A stretch of DNA of 64,000 nucleotides from Nocardioides marmoribigeumensis. GTDB taxonomy: Bacteria > Actinomycetota > Actinomycetes > Propionibacteriales > Nocardioidaceae. The stretch spans positions 1,426,001 to 1,490,000 of the forward strand of contig NZ_JAVDYG010000001.1 of the NCBI RefSeq assembly GCF_031458325.1, read 5' to 3'. Under the pieces are notes generated by a model. The model did no database searches and was not told where the DNA came from. It saw only the letters and a program-made list of their open reading frames with translations. Every line of letters starts with the position of its first letter. The first letter of the stretch is position 1. Made by a program: the position numbers and the translations under genes. Below, piece after piece: positions 57,421 through 64,000 of this stretch.

Positions 57421-58203
57421 TCAGTCCGAGGCGCCGGGGACCTGCTGGTCCCAGTCGAGGACCGACCCGGTGACGACGCCGCTGCGGTCGGAGAGCAGGA
57501 ACACCACGAGGTCGGCGATCTCGTCCACCTGGCCCAGCCGGCCCATCGGCAGCGCACGGCCCGCCTCGTCGCGCCAGTCGTCACCGGCGCCGTGGAAGCG
57601 GCGTTGGATGCCGTCCTCGGCCTCCGTGTCGGTCCAGCCGAGGTTGACCGCGTTGACCCGGATGCGGTCCCAGCGGTGGGCGTGCGCGGTGTTGCGGGTC
57701 AGGCCGTTGAGCGCCGCCTTGGACGTGGAGTACGCCGCGAGGTGCGGCTGCCCGCCGTGCGCGCTCATGCTCGACACGTTGACCACCGCCCCGGGTGCGC
57801 CTCGCTCGACGAGGTGGGCGACGACGCCCTGCATGAGGAAGAACGGACCGCGCACGTTGACCGCCATCTGGTGGTCGAAGAAGTCCGGGGTGGTCTCGAG
57901 CAGGGCGCCCCGGGTGGTGACCGCCGCGCTGTTCACGAGGCGGTCCACACGGCCGAACCGCTCGATCGTCGCCGCGACCGCCGCGCGGCACTGCTCGACG
58001 TCGGCCACGTCGCAGGGGACGTAGGCCGCACGGTCGCCGAGGGTCTCGACGAACGCCTCGCCCACCTCGCGCCGGCGGCCGGTGACGACCACGGACGCGC
58101 CGTTGCGCAGGGCGGCCCGGGCGACGGCACCGCCGACCCCCTGCGTGCCGCCGCTGACCAGCACCACGTCGTCCTGCAGCAGTCCGTCCTCGAGAGCAGT
58201 CAT
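57421..58203 (-). CDS. Short-chain dehydrogenase/reductase
   Basis: This 260-residue SDR has the cofactor motif SGGTQGVGGAV (TGxxxGxG type), the NSAA motif and the catalytic triad Ser in NVSS, Tyr-x-x-x-Lys in YSTSK. VNAVNLGWTDTEAEDGI is the usual substrate loop. It should oxidise a sugar, polyol or inositol-type alcohol. It is divergent to a second LacI-type regulator, with a palindrome (58228-58242) between them, and convergent with the TIM-barrel gene. Its substrate is unknown; position suggests a ring-hydroxyl of an inositol derivative. Confidence 0.9.
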   Translation of the reverse strand: MTALEDGLLQDDVVLVSGGTQGVGGAVARAALRNGASVVVTGRRREVGEAFVETLGDRAAYVPCDVADVEQCRAAVAATIERFGRVDRLVNSAAVTTRGALLETTPDFFDHQMAVNVRGPFFLMQGVVAHLVERGAPGAVVNVSSMSAHGGQPHLAAYSTSKAALNGLTRNTAHAHRWDRIRVNAVNLGWTDTEAEDGIQRRFHGAGDDWRDEAGRALPMGRLGQVDEIADLVVFLLSDRSGVVTGSVLDWDQQVPGASD

Positions 58204-58227
58204 GCCCGTCCTTCCACGTGTCGACCA

Positions 58228-58242
58228 ACTCGCTCCGCGAGT
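58228..58242. promoter_or_regulatory. Palindrome between SDR and second LacI genes
   Basis: ACTCGC-TCC-GCGAGT is a perfect 6-bp-arm palindrome in the 65-base divergent region. A -10-like TAGCGT (58242-58247) follows directly for the LacI gene. This is the natural operator candidate for the second LacI regulator. Confidence 0.5.
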
Positions 58243-58268
58243 AGCGTGCCCAGCCAGGAGGTGCCGTC

Positions 58269-59324
58269 ATGGCGGAACGCCGTGCCCACCGGGTCAGTGA
58301 CATCGTGACTCAGTCGGGGCTGAGCCGCGCCACCGTCGACCGGGTGCTGCACGGACGTGCGGGCGTGCGGCCCTCGACCGTCGCCCAGGTGCAGCGCGCG
58401 ATCGAGGAGCTCGACCGGCAGCGTGACCAGGTCCACCTGTCCGCCCGCCCGCTGATCCTCGACCTGGTCATGCAGGCGCCGCAGCGGTTCTCCGCCGCCT
58501 CCCGCCAGGCGCTGGAGGACGAGCTGCAGGCGCTGCGGCCCGCCGTGGTGCGGGTGCGCTCCCACCTCGACGAGCGCAGCGACCCCACGGCCGCGGCCCG
58601 GCTGGTCGACGGCCTCGCCGCCCGCGGCTGCGACGGGCTCGTGCTCAAGGCCCCGGACCACCCCGCGGTCCGCGAGGCGGTCGACCGGCTCGCGCGGGCC
58701 GGCGTGCCGACCGTGACGTTCGTGACCGACGTGACCGGCTGCGCGCGAGCGGCGTACGTCGGGGTGGACAACCGCGCGGCCGGGGCGACGGCGGCCTACC
58801 TCGTGCACCACTGGACCGGGTCGACCGGCGACGTGCTGGTCACCGAGAGCAGCGCGGCGTTCCACGGCGAGGAGGAGCGGATCGCCGGGTTCGCCGAGAC
58901 GCTGGCGGACCTCTCCCCCGGTCGCGCCGTCCGCACGGTCACCGGCACCGACGGGCTCGACCTGACGATGCACGACGCGGTGGCCGCGGTCCTGGCGGAG
59001 CGACCGGGCCTCGACGCGGTCTACTCCGTCGGCGGGGGCAACCGCGCGACGCTCGCGGCCTTCGCGGCCGCCGGTCGCCGCCCGGCCGCCTTCGTCGCCC
59101 ACGACCTGGACCGCGACAACCGGGGCCTGCTGCGGCGTCACGAGCTCACCGCGGTGCTGCACCACGACCTGCGCGCCGACATGCGGCGGGCGGTCCGGAT
59201 GCTCCTGCAGGCAAGGGGGATCCTGCCCGGCCGGCCGGTCACGCTGCCGTCGCAGGTGCAGGTGGTGACGCCGTTCAACGAGCCGTCCGGGCTCGCGAGC
59301 GACGACGCTCCTCCTGGGCGGTGA
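58269..59324 (+). CDS. LacI-family regulator with Peripla_BP-type sensor domain
   Basis: This 351-residue protein starts with a LacI-like helix-turn-helix (VSDIVTQSGLSRATVDRVLHG) and has a sugar-binding-protein-like domain (ARPLILDLVMQAPQRF, GLVLKAPDHPAVREAVDRLARAG, AAYVGVDNRAAGATAAYLV, AVYSVGGGNRATLAAFAAAG). AGGAGG seven bases before the ATG sets the start. The 3' 50 bases overlap the convergent dioxygenase-like gene. It probably controls the divergent SDR and perhaps the dioxygenase; it differs from the LacI at 54482, so the two likely see different ligands. Confidence 0.9.
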   Translation: MAERRAHRVSDIVTQSGLSRATVDRVLHGRAGVRPSTVAQVQRAIEELDRQRDQVHLSARPLILDLVMQAPQRFSAASRQALEDELQALRPAVVRVRSHLDERSDPTAAARLVDGLAARGCDGLVLKAPDHPAVREAVDRLARAGVPTVTFVTDVTGCARAAYVGVDNRAAGATAAYLVHHWTGSTGDVLVTESSAAFHGEEERIAGFAETLADLSPGRAVRTVTGTDGLDLTMHDAVAAVLAERPGLDAVYSVGGGNRATLAAFAAAGRRPAAFVAHDLDRDNRGLLRRHELTAVLHHDLRADMRRAVRMLLQARGILPGRPVTLPSQVQVVTPFNEPSGLASDDAPPGR

Positions 59325-60447
59325 GCTCCTCGTCGAACCGCTCGGCGGACCAGTCCTCGGCGACGGCCCGGTGGAGCAGGTCGGCCTGGGTCGGGGGCGC
59401 CATCGAGCCGATCGGCGCGTCGTGGTCGAGGTTGGTCGGGAAGGCGTAGGCCTCGGCCACCACGGCCACCACGTCGTCGAGCTCGCGGCCCGGGCGTCCG
59501 CGCAGCACCGGGAACACCGCACGGCACATCGCCGTGGTGTCGACGGTCTCCATCGCGCGACCGAAGGCCGAGGACACCTGCAGCAGGTTGGCCATCCGGC
59601 GTACGTCGGAGGTGCGGTTGGTGCCCGCGCCGTGGAAGAGCGCCGGGTTGAAGAACACCGCGTCGCCCTTGGCGAGCGGGAGCTGGACGTGGTGCTCCTC
59701 GAAGTACGCCGTGAACGCCGGGTCGTGGAAGGCGACGTAGCCCGCGGGCAGCTTCTGCGAGTGGGGCAGGAACATCGTCGGCCCTGTCTCCACCGGCATG
59801 TCGCAGTGCGCGACGGCACCCTGCAGCGTCATCAGGGGTGACAGCGCGTGCACCTGAGCGGGATAGGCCATCGCCTGGTCCCGGTCCATGAAGCCGAGGT
59901 GGTAGTCGCGGTGCGCGACCTGGGCCTGGCCACCGGGGTTGACCACGTTGACCTGGGAGGTGACCTGGTAGCCGCGGCCCAGCCAGGCCTCGCTGACCAG
60001 CGCCAGCACGTCGTTGGCGTAGTAGTCGACGAACGTCTCCGGGAACGCGACGGCGAGCTTGTCGAGCGCGCCCCAGACGCGGTCGTTGGCGCCCGGCGCG
60101 GCGAAGTGGTCGCCGGTGGTGGCGCCCTCCGCCTTCTGGCGTGCGATCAGCTCCTCGAAGGCGGCGGTGGCGCGGTCGACGACCGCACGGTCGACGGCGT
60201 CGCGGACGACGAGGACGCCCGGACCCTCGGCGAGCGCGCGGGCGAGCTCGGCCTGGACCTCGCGGCGGCTGCCGGTCCGCAGGCGCTTCCCGTAGACCAG
60301 GACGCCCTGCACGACCTCGTCGGCGTGCGGGTAGTCGGCCACGTCGGTCGCGGTCTCGCACAGTGCGGCGAGGTCGGCGACGTCGCAGTCGGCGGGGGCG
60401 TACCAGCCGGTGGGGACGACGGACGGGCGGCGGGTCAGCGTGCTCAT
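59275..60447 (-). CDS. Phytanoyl-CoA dioxygenase (PhyH)-like Fe(II)/2-oxoglutarate enzyme
   Basis: This 390-residue protein resembles PhyH-family hydroxylases. The iron ligands are the HRD motif in VAHRDYHLGFMD (His and Asp) and a distal His in LFHGAGTNRT, followed by the Arg region that holds 2-oxoglutarate (DVRRMANLLQ). The family hydroxylates CoA esters or small molecules. It lies next to the SDR and LacI genes on the inositol island, so O-demethylation or ring hydroxylation of a methyl-inositol is one idea, but unproven. ATG 60447 follows TAGCGT (complement of 60454-60459) by six bases, a leaderless start. A 7-bp inverted repeat is upstream. Confidence 0.85.
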   Translation of the reverse strand: MSTLTRRPSVVPTGWYAPADCDVADLAALCETATDVADYPHADEVVQGVLVYGKRLRTGSRREVQAELARALAEGPGVLVVRDAVDRAVVDRATAAFEELIARQKAEGATTGDHFAAPGANDRVWGALDKLAVAFPETFVDYYANDVLALVSEAWLGRGYQVTSQVNVVNPGGQAQVAHRDYHLGFMDRDQAMAYPAQVHALSPLMTLQGAVAHCDMPVETGPTMFLPHSQKLPAGYVAFHDPAFTAYFEEHHVQLPLAKGDAVFFNPALFHGAGTNRTSDVRRMANLLQVSSAFGRAMETVDTTAMCRAVFPVLRGRPGRELDDVVAVVAEAYAFPTNLDHDAPIGSMAPPTQADLLHRAVAEDWSAERFDEELTAQEERRRSRARTAR

Positions 60448-60479
60448 GGGTCGACGCTAGGCCCGCCGCGCCGCTCGTC

Positions 60480-60508
60480 GAGGCACGAAGTGCCTCAGGA
60501 GTGCCTCA
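60480..60508. promoter_or_regulatory. Inverted repeat plus half-site before the PhyH gene
   Basis: GAGGCAC-GAA-GTGCCTC (60480-60496) is perfect with 7-bp arms, and a further GTGCCTCA lies at 60501-60508, overlapping the stop codon of the neighbouring minus-strand gene. It could be an operator of the leaderless PhyH promoter or a terminator hairpin of the upstream gene. Confidence 0.5.
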
Positions 60509-61360
60509 GCGCCCGTGCCGCCGCAGCGTCTGCAGGGCGTCGACCGTGAGAGCACCGCGCCACTCGAGCTCCTGACCGGGGCACCAGCCCGCCCAGTCGA
60601 AGGTCCAGCCGCCGTCGGCCTCCTGCCCGGCGGCGAGGGCGTCGAGGTCGGCGGCGACCTGGCCGTCGGTGAACAGCCTGCGGCTGCACGCGTCGGGCTC
60701 GGGCGAGAGCACCAGCGGCCGCAGGCCCTCGTCGTCCTCCCCGCCGGAGACGGGCACGCTGCCGTCGGCGCGGACGTGGTGCCGCAGCGCCTCGATCCGG
60801 CCTTCGCACAGCGGGTCGTCGTCGCAGGCGTCGAGCAGCTTCAGCGCGTACTTCAGGTGGTAGCCGCCGAGCCCCTCCGGCGCGTCGAGCCGGTCGTCGC
60901 ACCACGCCTGCGCGCGGCCGAGCCACGCGGGCGTGAGGCCGTGGCGGGCGGCCTGGGCGACGTACCCGAAGGTCAGGTGGCAACCCTTGTCGTCGGTGGC
61001 CATCCACGGCGCGAGCGGCCAGCCCTCGCTCTCGTGCCGCATGAACGGCACGCCGCCGTCCTCGGTGATCACCGACCCGACCCAGGCCAGGGCCCCCTCG
61101 GCCTGGGCGGTGCCGTGCAGCCCGAGGTGGTCGAGCAGCTCGAGCGCCGCGAGGGTGGACGTGGTCTCGCTGTGCGGCGAGCGGATGTCGGGCTCGAGCG
61201 CGTGGCCGTAGCCGCCATCGGGGTTGCGGTAGGCGTCGAGCGCCGCGGCCACCCGGTCGGCCTCCACCTCCCCCGCCAGGTGCAGCAGCCGCAGCCGGTC
61301 GAGGAGACGGCCGTGCGTGAGGACGAACGTGCGGGCCCGGTCGAGGTCGGGAGTGCTCAC
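60506..61360 (-). CDS. Alpha/alpha-toroid (prenyltransferase/squalene-cyclase-like) protein
   Basis: This 284-residue protein has repeated helical units with the pattern of terpenoid-cyclase/prenyltransferase-like toroids: NPDGGYGHALEPD, TEDGGVPFMRHE, GLGGYHLKYALKLLD and QEADGGWTFDWAGW. The Asp-rich catalytic motif of squalene cyclases is not obvious, so its role is uncertain; many such actinobacterial proteins are unannotated. The start is GTG 61360, preceded by a -10 TAGCGT (complement of 61368-61373) with a seven-base gap. A GTG nine bases upstream has a GGAGG and is the alternative. It is divergent from the XRE regulator and shares a palindrome with it. Confidence 0.75.
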   Translation of the reverse strand: MSTPDLDRARTFVLTHGRLLDRLRLLHLAGEVEADRVAAALDAYRNPDGGYGHALEPDIRSPHSETTSTLAALELLDHLGLHGTAQAEGALAWVGSVITEDGGVPFMRHESEGWPLAPWMATDDKGCHLTFGYVAQAARHGLTPAWLGRAQAWCDDRLDAPEGLGGYHLKYALKLLDACDDDPLCEGRIEALRHHVRADGSVPVSGGEDDEGLRPLVLSPEPDACSRRLFTDGQVAADLDALAAGQEADGGWTFDWAGWCPGQELEWRGALTVDALQTLRRHGR

Positions 61361-61372
61361 CTCGGCCACGCT

Positions 61373-61389
61373 ATGACCTCCGAGGTCAT
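61373..61389. promoter_or_regulatory. 17-bp palindrome between toroid-like and XRE genes
   Basis: ATGACCTCCGAGGTCAT is a perfect palindrome with a single central base. It overlaps the -10 region of the minus-strand gene and lies upstream of the XRE -10 (TAGCGT, 61412-61417). A 15/17 match occurs at 63728-63744. Confidence 0.75.
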
Positions 61390-61423
61390 CGCGCAGCGAC
61401 CGACGCGTGGCTAGCGTCGCGCC

Positions 61424-62206
61424 ATGACGACGCACGCCCCGCCACGACCGGTCGGCTCGCTGCTGCGCGAGTGGCGCGAGCGCCGCCGGCTCAGCCAGCT
61501 CGACCTGGCGCTGCAGGCGGAGGTGTCGACCCGGCACCTGAGCTATCTCGAGACCGGGCGGTCCCGGCCTACCGCCCAGATGATCCTGAGGCTGAGCGAG
61601 CACCTCGATGTCCCGCTGCGCGAGCGCAACCAGCTCCTGCTGGCGGGCGGCTTCGCGCCGGCGTACCCCGAGAACGCGGTCGACTCCCCCGAGGTCGCCC
61701 AGGTCATGTCCGCGTTGCGGGCCGTGCTCGACGGTCACGCGCCCTGCCCCGCGGTGGTGGTCGACCGCTGGTGGGACCTGGTCGACGCCAACTCCGCGGT
61801 GACGCCGCTGCTGGACCGGTGCGCCCCTCACCTGCTCGAGCCGCCGGTCAACGTGCTGCGGATGACGCTTCACCCCGAGGGCGTGGCGCCGCGCATCCGC
61901 AACCTCCCGCAGTGGCGGTCCCACCTGCTCGAGCAGCTGCTCCACCGGGCGCGGGCGCTGCAGGACGACCGGCTGCTCGCGCTGCACGAGGAGCTGTCTG
62001 CGCTGCCCGGGGGCTCGGACCCGGCGCCCCCGCGCGGCCAGGTCGTCGTACCCCTCGTGCTGGAGCACGACGGGCAGGTCCTCTCCCTGTTCAGCATCGC
62101 CTCGGTCGTGCGGACCGCGACGGACGTGACCGTGAGTGAGCTGGTCGTCGAGACGTTCTACCCGTCCGACGAGGCGACGGGGGCCTGGCTCCGCGCTCAG
62201 GCCTGA
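61424..62206 (+). CDS. XRE-family regulator with MmyB-like sensor domain
   Basis: This 260-residue protein has an XRE helix-turn-helix (residues 12-66: LREWRERRRLSQLDLALQAEVSTRHLSYLETGRSR in pieces) and a C-terminal MmyB-like ligand domain, a PAS-like fold suggested to bind fatty acids or similar small molecules. Features include VVVDRWWDLVDANSAV and NVLRMTLHPEG. ATG 61424 is preceded by TAGCGT with six bases between, so it is leaderless. The palindrome in front of it and the second copy at 63728 make it the likely binder of both. Its end overlaps the convergent metallo-hydrolase gene by ten bases. Confidence 0.9.
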   Translation: MTTHAPPRPVGSLLREWRERRRLSQLDLALQAEVSTRHLSYLETGRSRPTAQMILRLSEHLDVPLRERNQLLLAGGFAPAYPENAVDSPEVAQVMSALRAVLDGHAPCPAVVVDRWWDLVDANSAVTPLLDRCAPHLLEPPVNVLRMTLHPEGVAPRIRNLPQWRSHLLEQLLHRARALQDDRLLALHEELSALPGGSDPAPPRGQVVVPLVLEHDGQVLSLFSIASVVRTATDVTVSELVVETFYPSDEATGAWLRAQA

Positions 62207-62922
62207 GCCTGGGCGACGGCCTCCGCGAGCTGCCCGCGCCAGACCGGGCCGTGGCCCGGGACGACCGTGTCGGCGTCCAGGTCCGCCAGCACCGACAGGG
62301 ACATGCGGGCGTCCTCGGGGGCGTGGCTGAAGAAGTCGGGCAGCCGTTGCGGGCCGTCGATCCCGGTCACCGGGTGCGCCGTGACCAGCGCGTCGCCGGT
62401 CGCGACGACGCCGATGCCAGGGAAGAGGTACGCCGTGTGGCCGCTCGTGTGCCCCGGGCACGGCACCGGGACGGGACCACCGGGCAGGTCGAGAGCCGTC
62501 GGTCCTGCCCAGGCCTCGGCGTGCGCCACGCGCGGGTGCTGCAGCGCTCCGGCCCGCATGATGCGGGCCGACCAGGCCGCGACCCGCGGCCGCCAGGCCC
62601 GGACCAGCACGTCGAGCGGGCCGGCCTGCTCGCGCCGGTCGCCGCGGGCCAGCGGCACCTCGTCGGGGTGCATGAGCACGGGCACGCCGTACGCCTCGTG
62701 CAGGTGGCGGAGCGCACCCATGTGGTCGACGTGGGCGTGGGTGAGCAGGACCGCCCGGACGTCGCGGGGGTGGTGGCCGATCGCGGCGAGCTGCTCCTCG
62801 AGCCGCGACACGTCGCCCGGCCAGCCGGTGTCGACCAGGGTCAGGTCGCGACCGTCGCGCACGGCCAGCCAGCCCACGTCGGTGCCGGTCCCGTGGAAGG
62901 CGTCGTCCCCCACCTGCTGCAT
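62197..62922 (-). CDS. Metallo-beta-lactamase-fold hydrolase
   Basis: This 241-residue protein has the MBL motif HAHVDHMG (first three metal ligands), then CPGHTSGH, GDALVT and VPGHGPV with the remaining His/Asp ligands. The glyoxalase II-like set of motifs suggests hydrolysis of a thioester or lactone; N-acyl homoserine lactonases are similar. ATG 62922 is preceded by CAGGAT with a six-base gap, a leaderless arrangement; longer in-frame starts on this strand have no similarity. It lies before the two small genes at 62942 and 63577 on the same strand. Confidence 0.9.
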   Translation of the reverse strand: MQQVGDDAFHGTGTDVGWLAVRDGRDLTLVDTGWPGDVSRLEEQLAAIGHHPRDVRAVLLTHAHVDHMGALRHLHEAYGVPVLMHPDEVPLARGDRREQAGPLDVLVRAWRPRVAAWSARIMRAGALQHPRVAHAEAWAGPTALDLPGGPVPVPCPGHTSGHTAYLFPGIGVVATGDALVTAHPVTGIDGPQRLPDFFSHAPEDARMSLSVLADLDADTVVPGHGPVWRGQLAEAVAQAQA

Positions 62923-62941
62923 GCGCCCATCCTGCCCCAGC

Positions 62942-63580
62942 TCAGCCGGCGCGGGCCCTCCTGACCAGCCACGCCTGCCATCCGACGAGCGCCGCGACGA
63001 GCAGGACCCACCCGCCCGCCCGGAGCACCTCCGGCGGCGCGAGGGGGACGGCGTAGAGCCCGAGCACGCCGAGCACCCAGCACCACCGCCAGCGCACCGC
63101 GAGGTCCGGGGCCCCGCTCGACCTCCGCTCGACCCCCAGCGCCGAGAGGTCGTCCGGCGCGAAGCGTCGCTCGAGCTCGTCGGCCTCGAGCAACTCGGCG
63201 TGGGGGTACGCCGCCGCCACGACCCGCCGGACCCGCTCGCGCCGCGCGTCGGTGGAGGTGCGCCGGCCCGGCAGCGCGACCGCCACCACCTCGGCCCGCT
63301 CCGCCCGCCAGCCGTGCTCACCGAGGAGCACGGTCCCGCTCGCCCTCACCACCGCCGTCACCTCGCCCGGAAGCGCGTGCGCGCGGGCGTCGGCGGCGTC
63401 GTACCACGCGTCGAGCCCGCACGAGCAGCCCCGCGTCGGGGCCGCGTGCCCGCGGCTGCAGCGGGCGACCATGACCGGCGAGGCCCACGGATGGTCGCCG
63501 ACGTGGGCGGGCAGCAGCCCGTCGTCGCCGATCCGGAACTGGCGGAAGCCGGTGACGTGCTCGAGGACGAGGGTGCTCAT
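62942..63580 (-). CDS. Membrane protein of unknown function
   Basis: This 212-residue protein has a cytoplasmic-looking first part with a cysteine-rich piece (CSRGHAAPTRGCSCG), which may hold a zinc or be structural, and two hydrophobic helices near the C-terminus (about 170-186 and 190-206; VLGVLGLYAVPLA and GGWVLLVAALVGWQAWL). Its ATG 63580 overlaps the stop of a 38-residue upstream gene (ATGA), so it seems translationally coupled to it. No family was recognised. It may belong to the XRE-linked set because the promoter of the upstream gene has the second palindrome. Confidence 0.7.
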   Translation of the reverse strand: MSTLVLEHVTGFRQFRIGDDGLLPAHVGDHPWASPVMVARCSRGHAAPTRGCSCGLDAWYDAADARAHALPGEVTAVVRASGTVLLGEHGWRAERAEVVAVALPGRRTSTDARRERVRRVVAAAYPHAELLEADELERRFAPDDLSALGVERRSSGAPDLAVRWRWCWVLGVLGLYAVPLAPPEVLRAGGWVLLVAALVGWQAWLVRRARAG

Positions 63581-63693
63581 GTGGGGGTCTCGGCAAGCTC
63601 GGCCACCGGGGCCGGCTCGACCGCCACCCGGGGCTCGGCCACCACGAGCGGCTCGACCTGGACCACCTGCACGACCTCTCCGATGTTCGTCAT
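63577..63693 (-). CDS. Possible 38-residue small protein coupled to the membrane protein
   Basis: The frame begins MTNIGEVVQVVQVEPL and ends AELAETPT. It is acidic, rich in Val/Glu/Pro and without a membrane segment. Evidence for reality is a CAGGCT -10 (complement of 63700-63705) exactly six bases before the ATG and the ATGA overlap with the next gene. Part of it is encoded by a copy of the short dispersed element (63586-63609), so it may instead be a gene end altered by that element. Confidence 0.45.
   Translation of the reverse strand: MTNIGEVVQVVQVEPLVVAEPRVAVEPAPVAELAETPT
63586..63609. repeat. Copy of the short dispersed element
   Basis: This sequence (core CTCGGCAAGCTCGGCCACCG) is closely related to the element at 8827-8849. 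Its position across the 3' end of the small gene at 63577 suggests that the element can sit in coding sequence. Confidence 0.5.
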
Positions 63694-63727
63694 GGGTCCA
63701 GCCTGCGCCGGCGGCCGCGCGGTGTCG

Positions 63728-63744
63728 ATGACGTGCGAGGTCAT
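63728..63744. promoter_or_regulatory. Second 17-bp palindrome, XRE operator candidate
   Basis: ATGACGTGCGAGGTCAT matches the palindrome at 61373-61389 in 15 of 17 positions, with both differences in the left arm. It lies between the divergent leaderless promoters of 63693 (minus) and 63767 (plus), near both -10 hexamers. Confidence 0.65.
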
Positions 63745-63766
63745 GCTCGTGCGACACCATGCGGTC

Positions 63767-64000
63767 ATGGGGAGACGTTGGTGGAGCGGGCCGACGGTCA
63801 CGTGGACCGTGGTCGCGCTCACGACGGCGCAGCTGCTGGTCGCGACGCTGTTCCCGGACCTGCCGCAGTTCGACGGGAAGGCCTTCGCCTCGCGACTGGT
63901 CGCCTACCCGCTGATGATGTCGGCACCCGTGCTGGCGTGGTGGCGGTTCGGTGAGCGCCCGCTGCCCTGGCTGGGGTTCACCCTGATCGACATTCCCTTT
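63767..64000 (+). CDS. Membrane protein, 5' part
   Basis: The frame runs off the window; 78 residues are visible, beginning MGRRWWSGPTVTWTVVALTT. Two hydrophobic helices are seen (about residues 9-28, WTVVALTTAQLLVATLF, and 44-62, LVAYPLMMSAPVLAWWRF) with a short loop between. The CACCAT hexamer at 63755-63760 is six bases upstream of the ATG, so the message is probably leaderless. The second 17-bp palindrome lies 23 bases upstream. No family can be assigned from this part. Confidence 0.7.
   Translation, partial: MGRRWWSGPTVTWTVVALTTAQLLVATLFPDLPQFDGKAFASRLVAYPLMMSAPVLAWWRFGERPLPWLGFTLIDIPF

Noticed and set aside
61361-62461. Upstream extension of the toroid-like protein frame
   Set aside because: It runs antisense through the XRE gene and has no similarity; a leaderless promoter fixes the start near 61360.

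Overview
The window comes from a high-GC actinobacterium. Gene content, the abundance of ATGA/GTGA start-stop overlaps, many leaderless transcripts and the protein families point to Nocardioidaceae (Nocardioides or a close relative). That placement is inference from style, not a database match. I see no rRNA, tRNA, CRISPR array, prophage or insertion sequence.

Region 1 (1-10.5 kb) is a catabolic locus. It holds the 3' end of a 2-oxoacid dehydrogenase E2 gene, a beta-lactamase-fold serine hydrolase and a canonical GlpD. A beta-keto acid cleavage enzyme (BKACE) and a SorC-type regulator lie on the other strand. Divergent from the regulator is a tightly overlapping set: a GlpD-like flavoprotein, a GlpK-like kinase with altered active-site surroundings, lipoyl synthase and a lipoate ligase-like protein. 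A 10-bp motif and a 7-bp-arm palindrome tie the BKACE and kinase promoters to the regulator. The parts suggest a polyol (phosphate) oxidation route with its own lipoylated dehydrogenase and lipoylation genes, for which I know no described pathway.

Region 2 (10.4-12.9 kb) is housekeeping-like: acyltransferase, RlmC and a hemerythrin protein.

Region 3 (12.9-36.5 kb, all minus strand) is a surface-protein locus. It starts with a 5,976-residue secreted protein: minimal matrixin-type HExxHxxGxxH domain, Ser/Thr linker, about nine tandem modules of about 240 residues, RTX repeats, three Calx-beta-like domains, more RTX repeats. Behind it follow a membrane-anchored beta-helix protein, a small secreted protein and a BTAD/AAA+/TPR regulator.

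Region 4 (36.7-40.9 kb) holds a thioesterase, a Gfo/Idh/MocA oxidoreductase, a 3Fe-4S type ferredoxin, a fused AGE epimerase-SRPBCC protein and a 51-residue protein.

Region 5 (40.9-60.4 kb) is a myo-inositol (inositol-derivative) utilisation island. One operon is iolA-iolC-(aldolase-like)-iolB-iolD. A GntR regulator sits divergently. A second operon runs iolE, ABC sugar transporter (binding protein, permease, ATPase) and two Gfo/Idh dehydrogenases. A LacI regulator faces iolG plus a TIM-barrel isomerase; an SDR, a second LacI regulator and a phytanoyl-CoA-dioxygenase-like protein follow. Two operator families are visible: TGTCCTRACA (GntR/IolR type) and the exact palindrome CTAGATCGATCTAG (LacI type). 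Both occur near iolE.

Region 6 (60.5-64 kb) holds an alpha/alpha-toroid-like protein and an XRE regulator sharing a 17-bp palindrome, a metallo-hydrolase and two small membrane or unknown genes. A second, nearly identical palindrome lies between the last divergent genes, suggesting a small XRE regulon.
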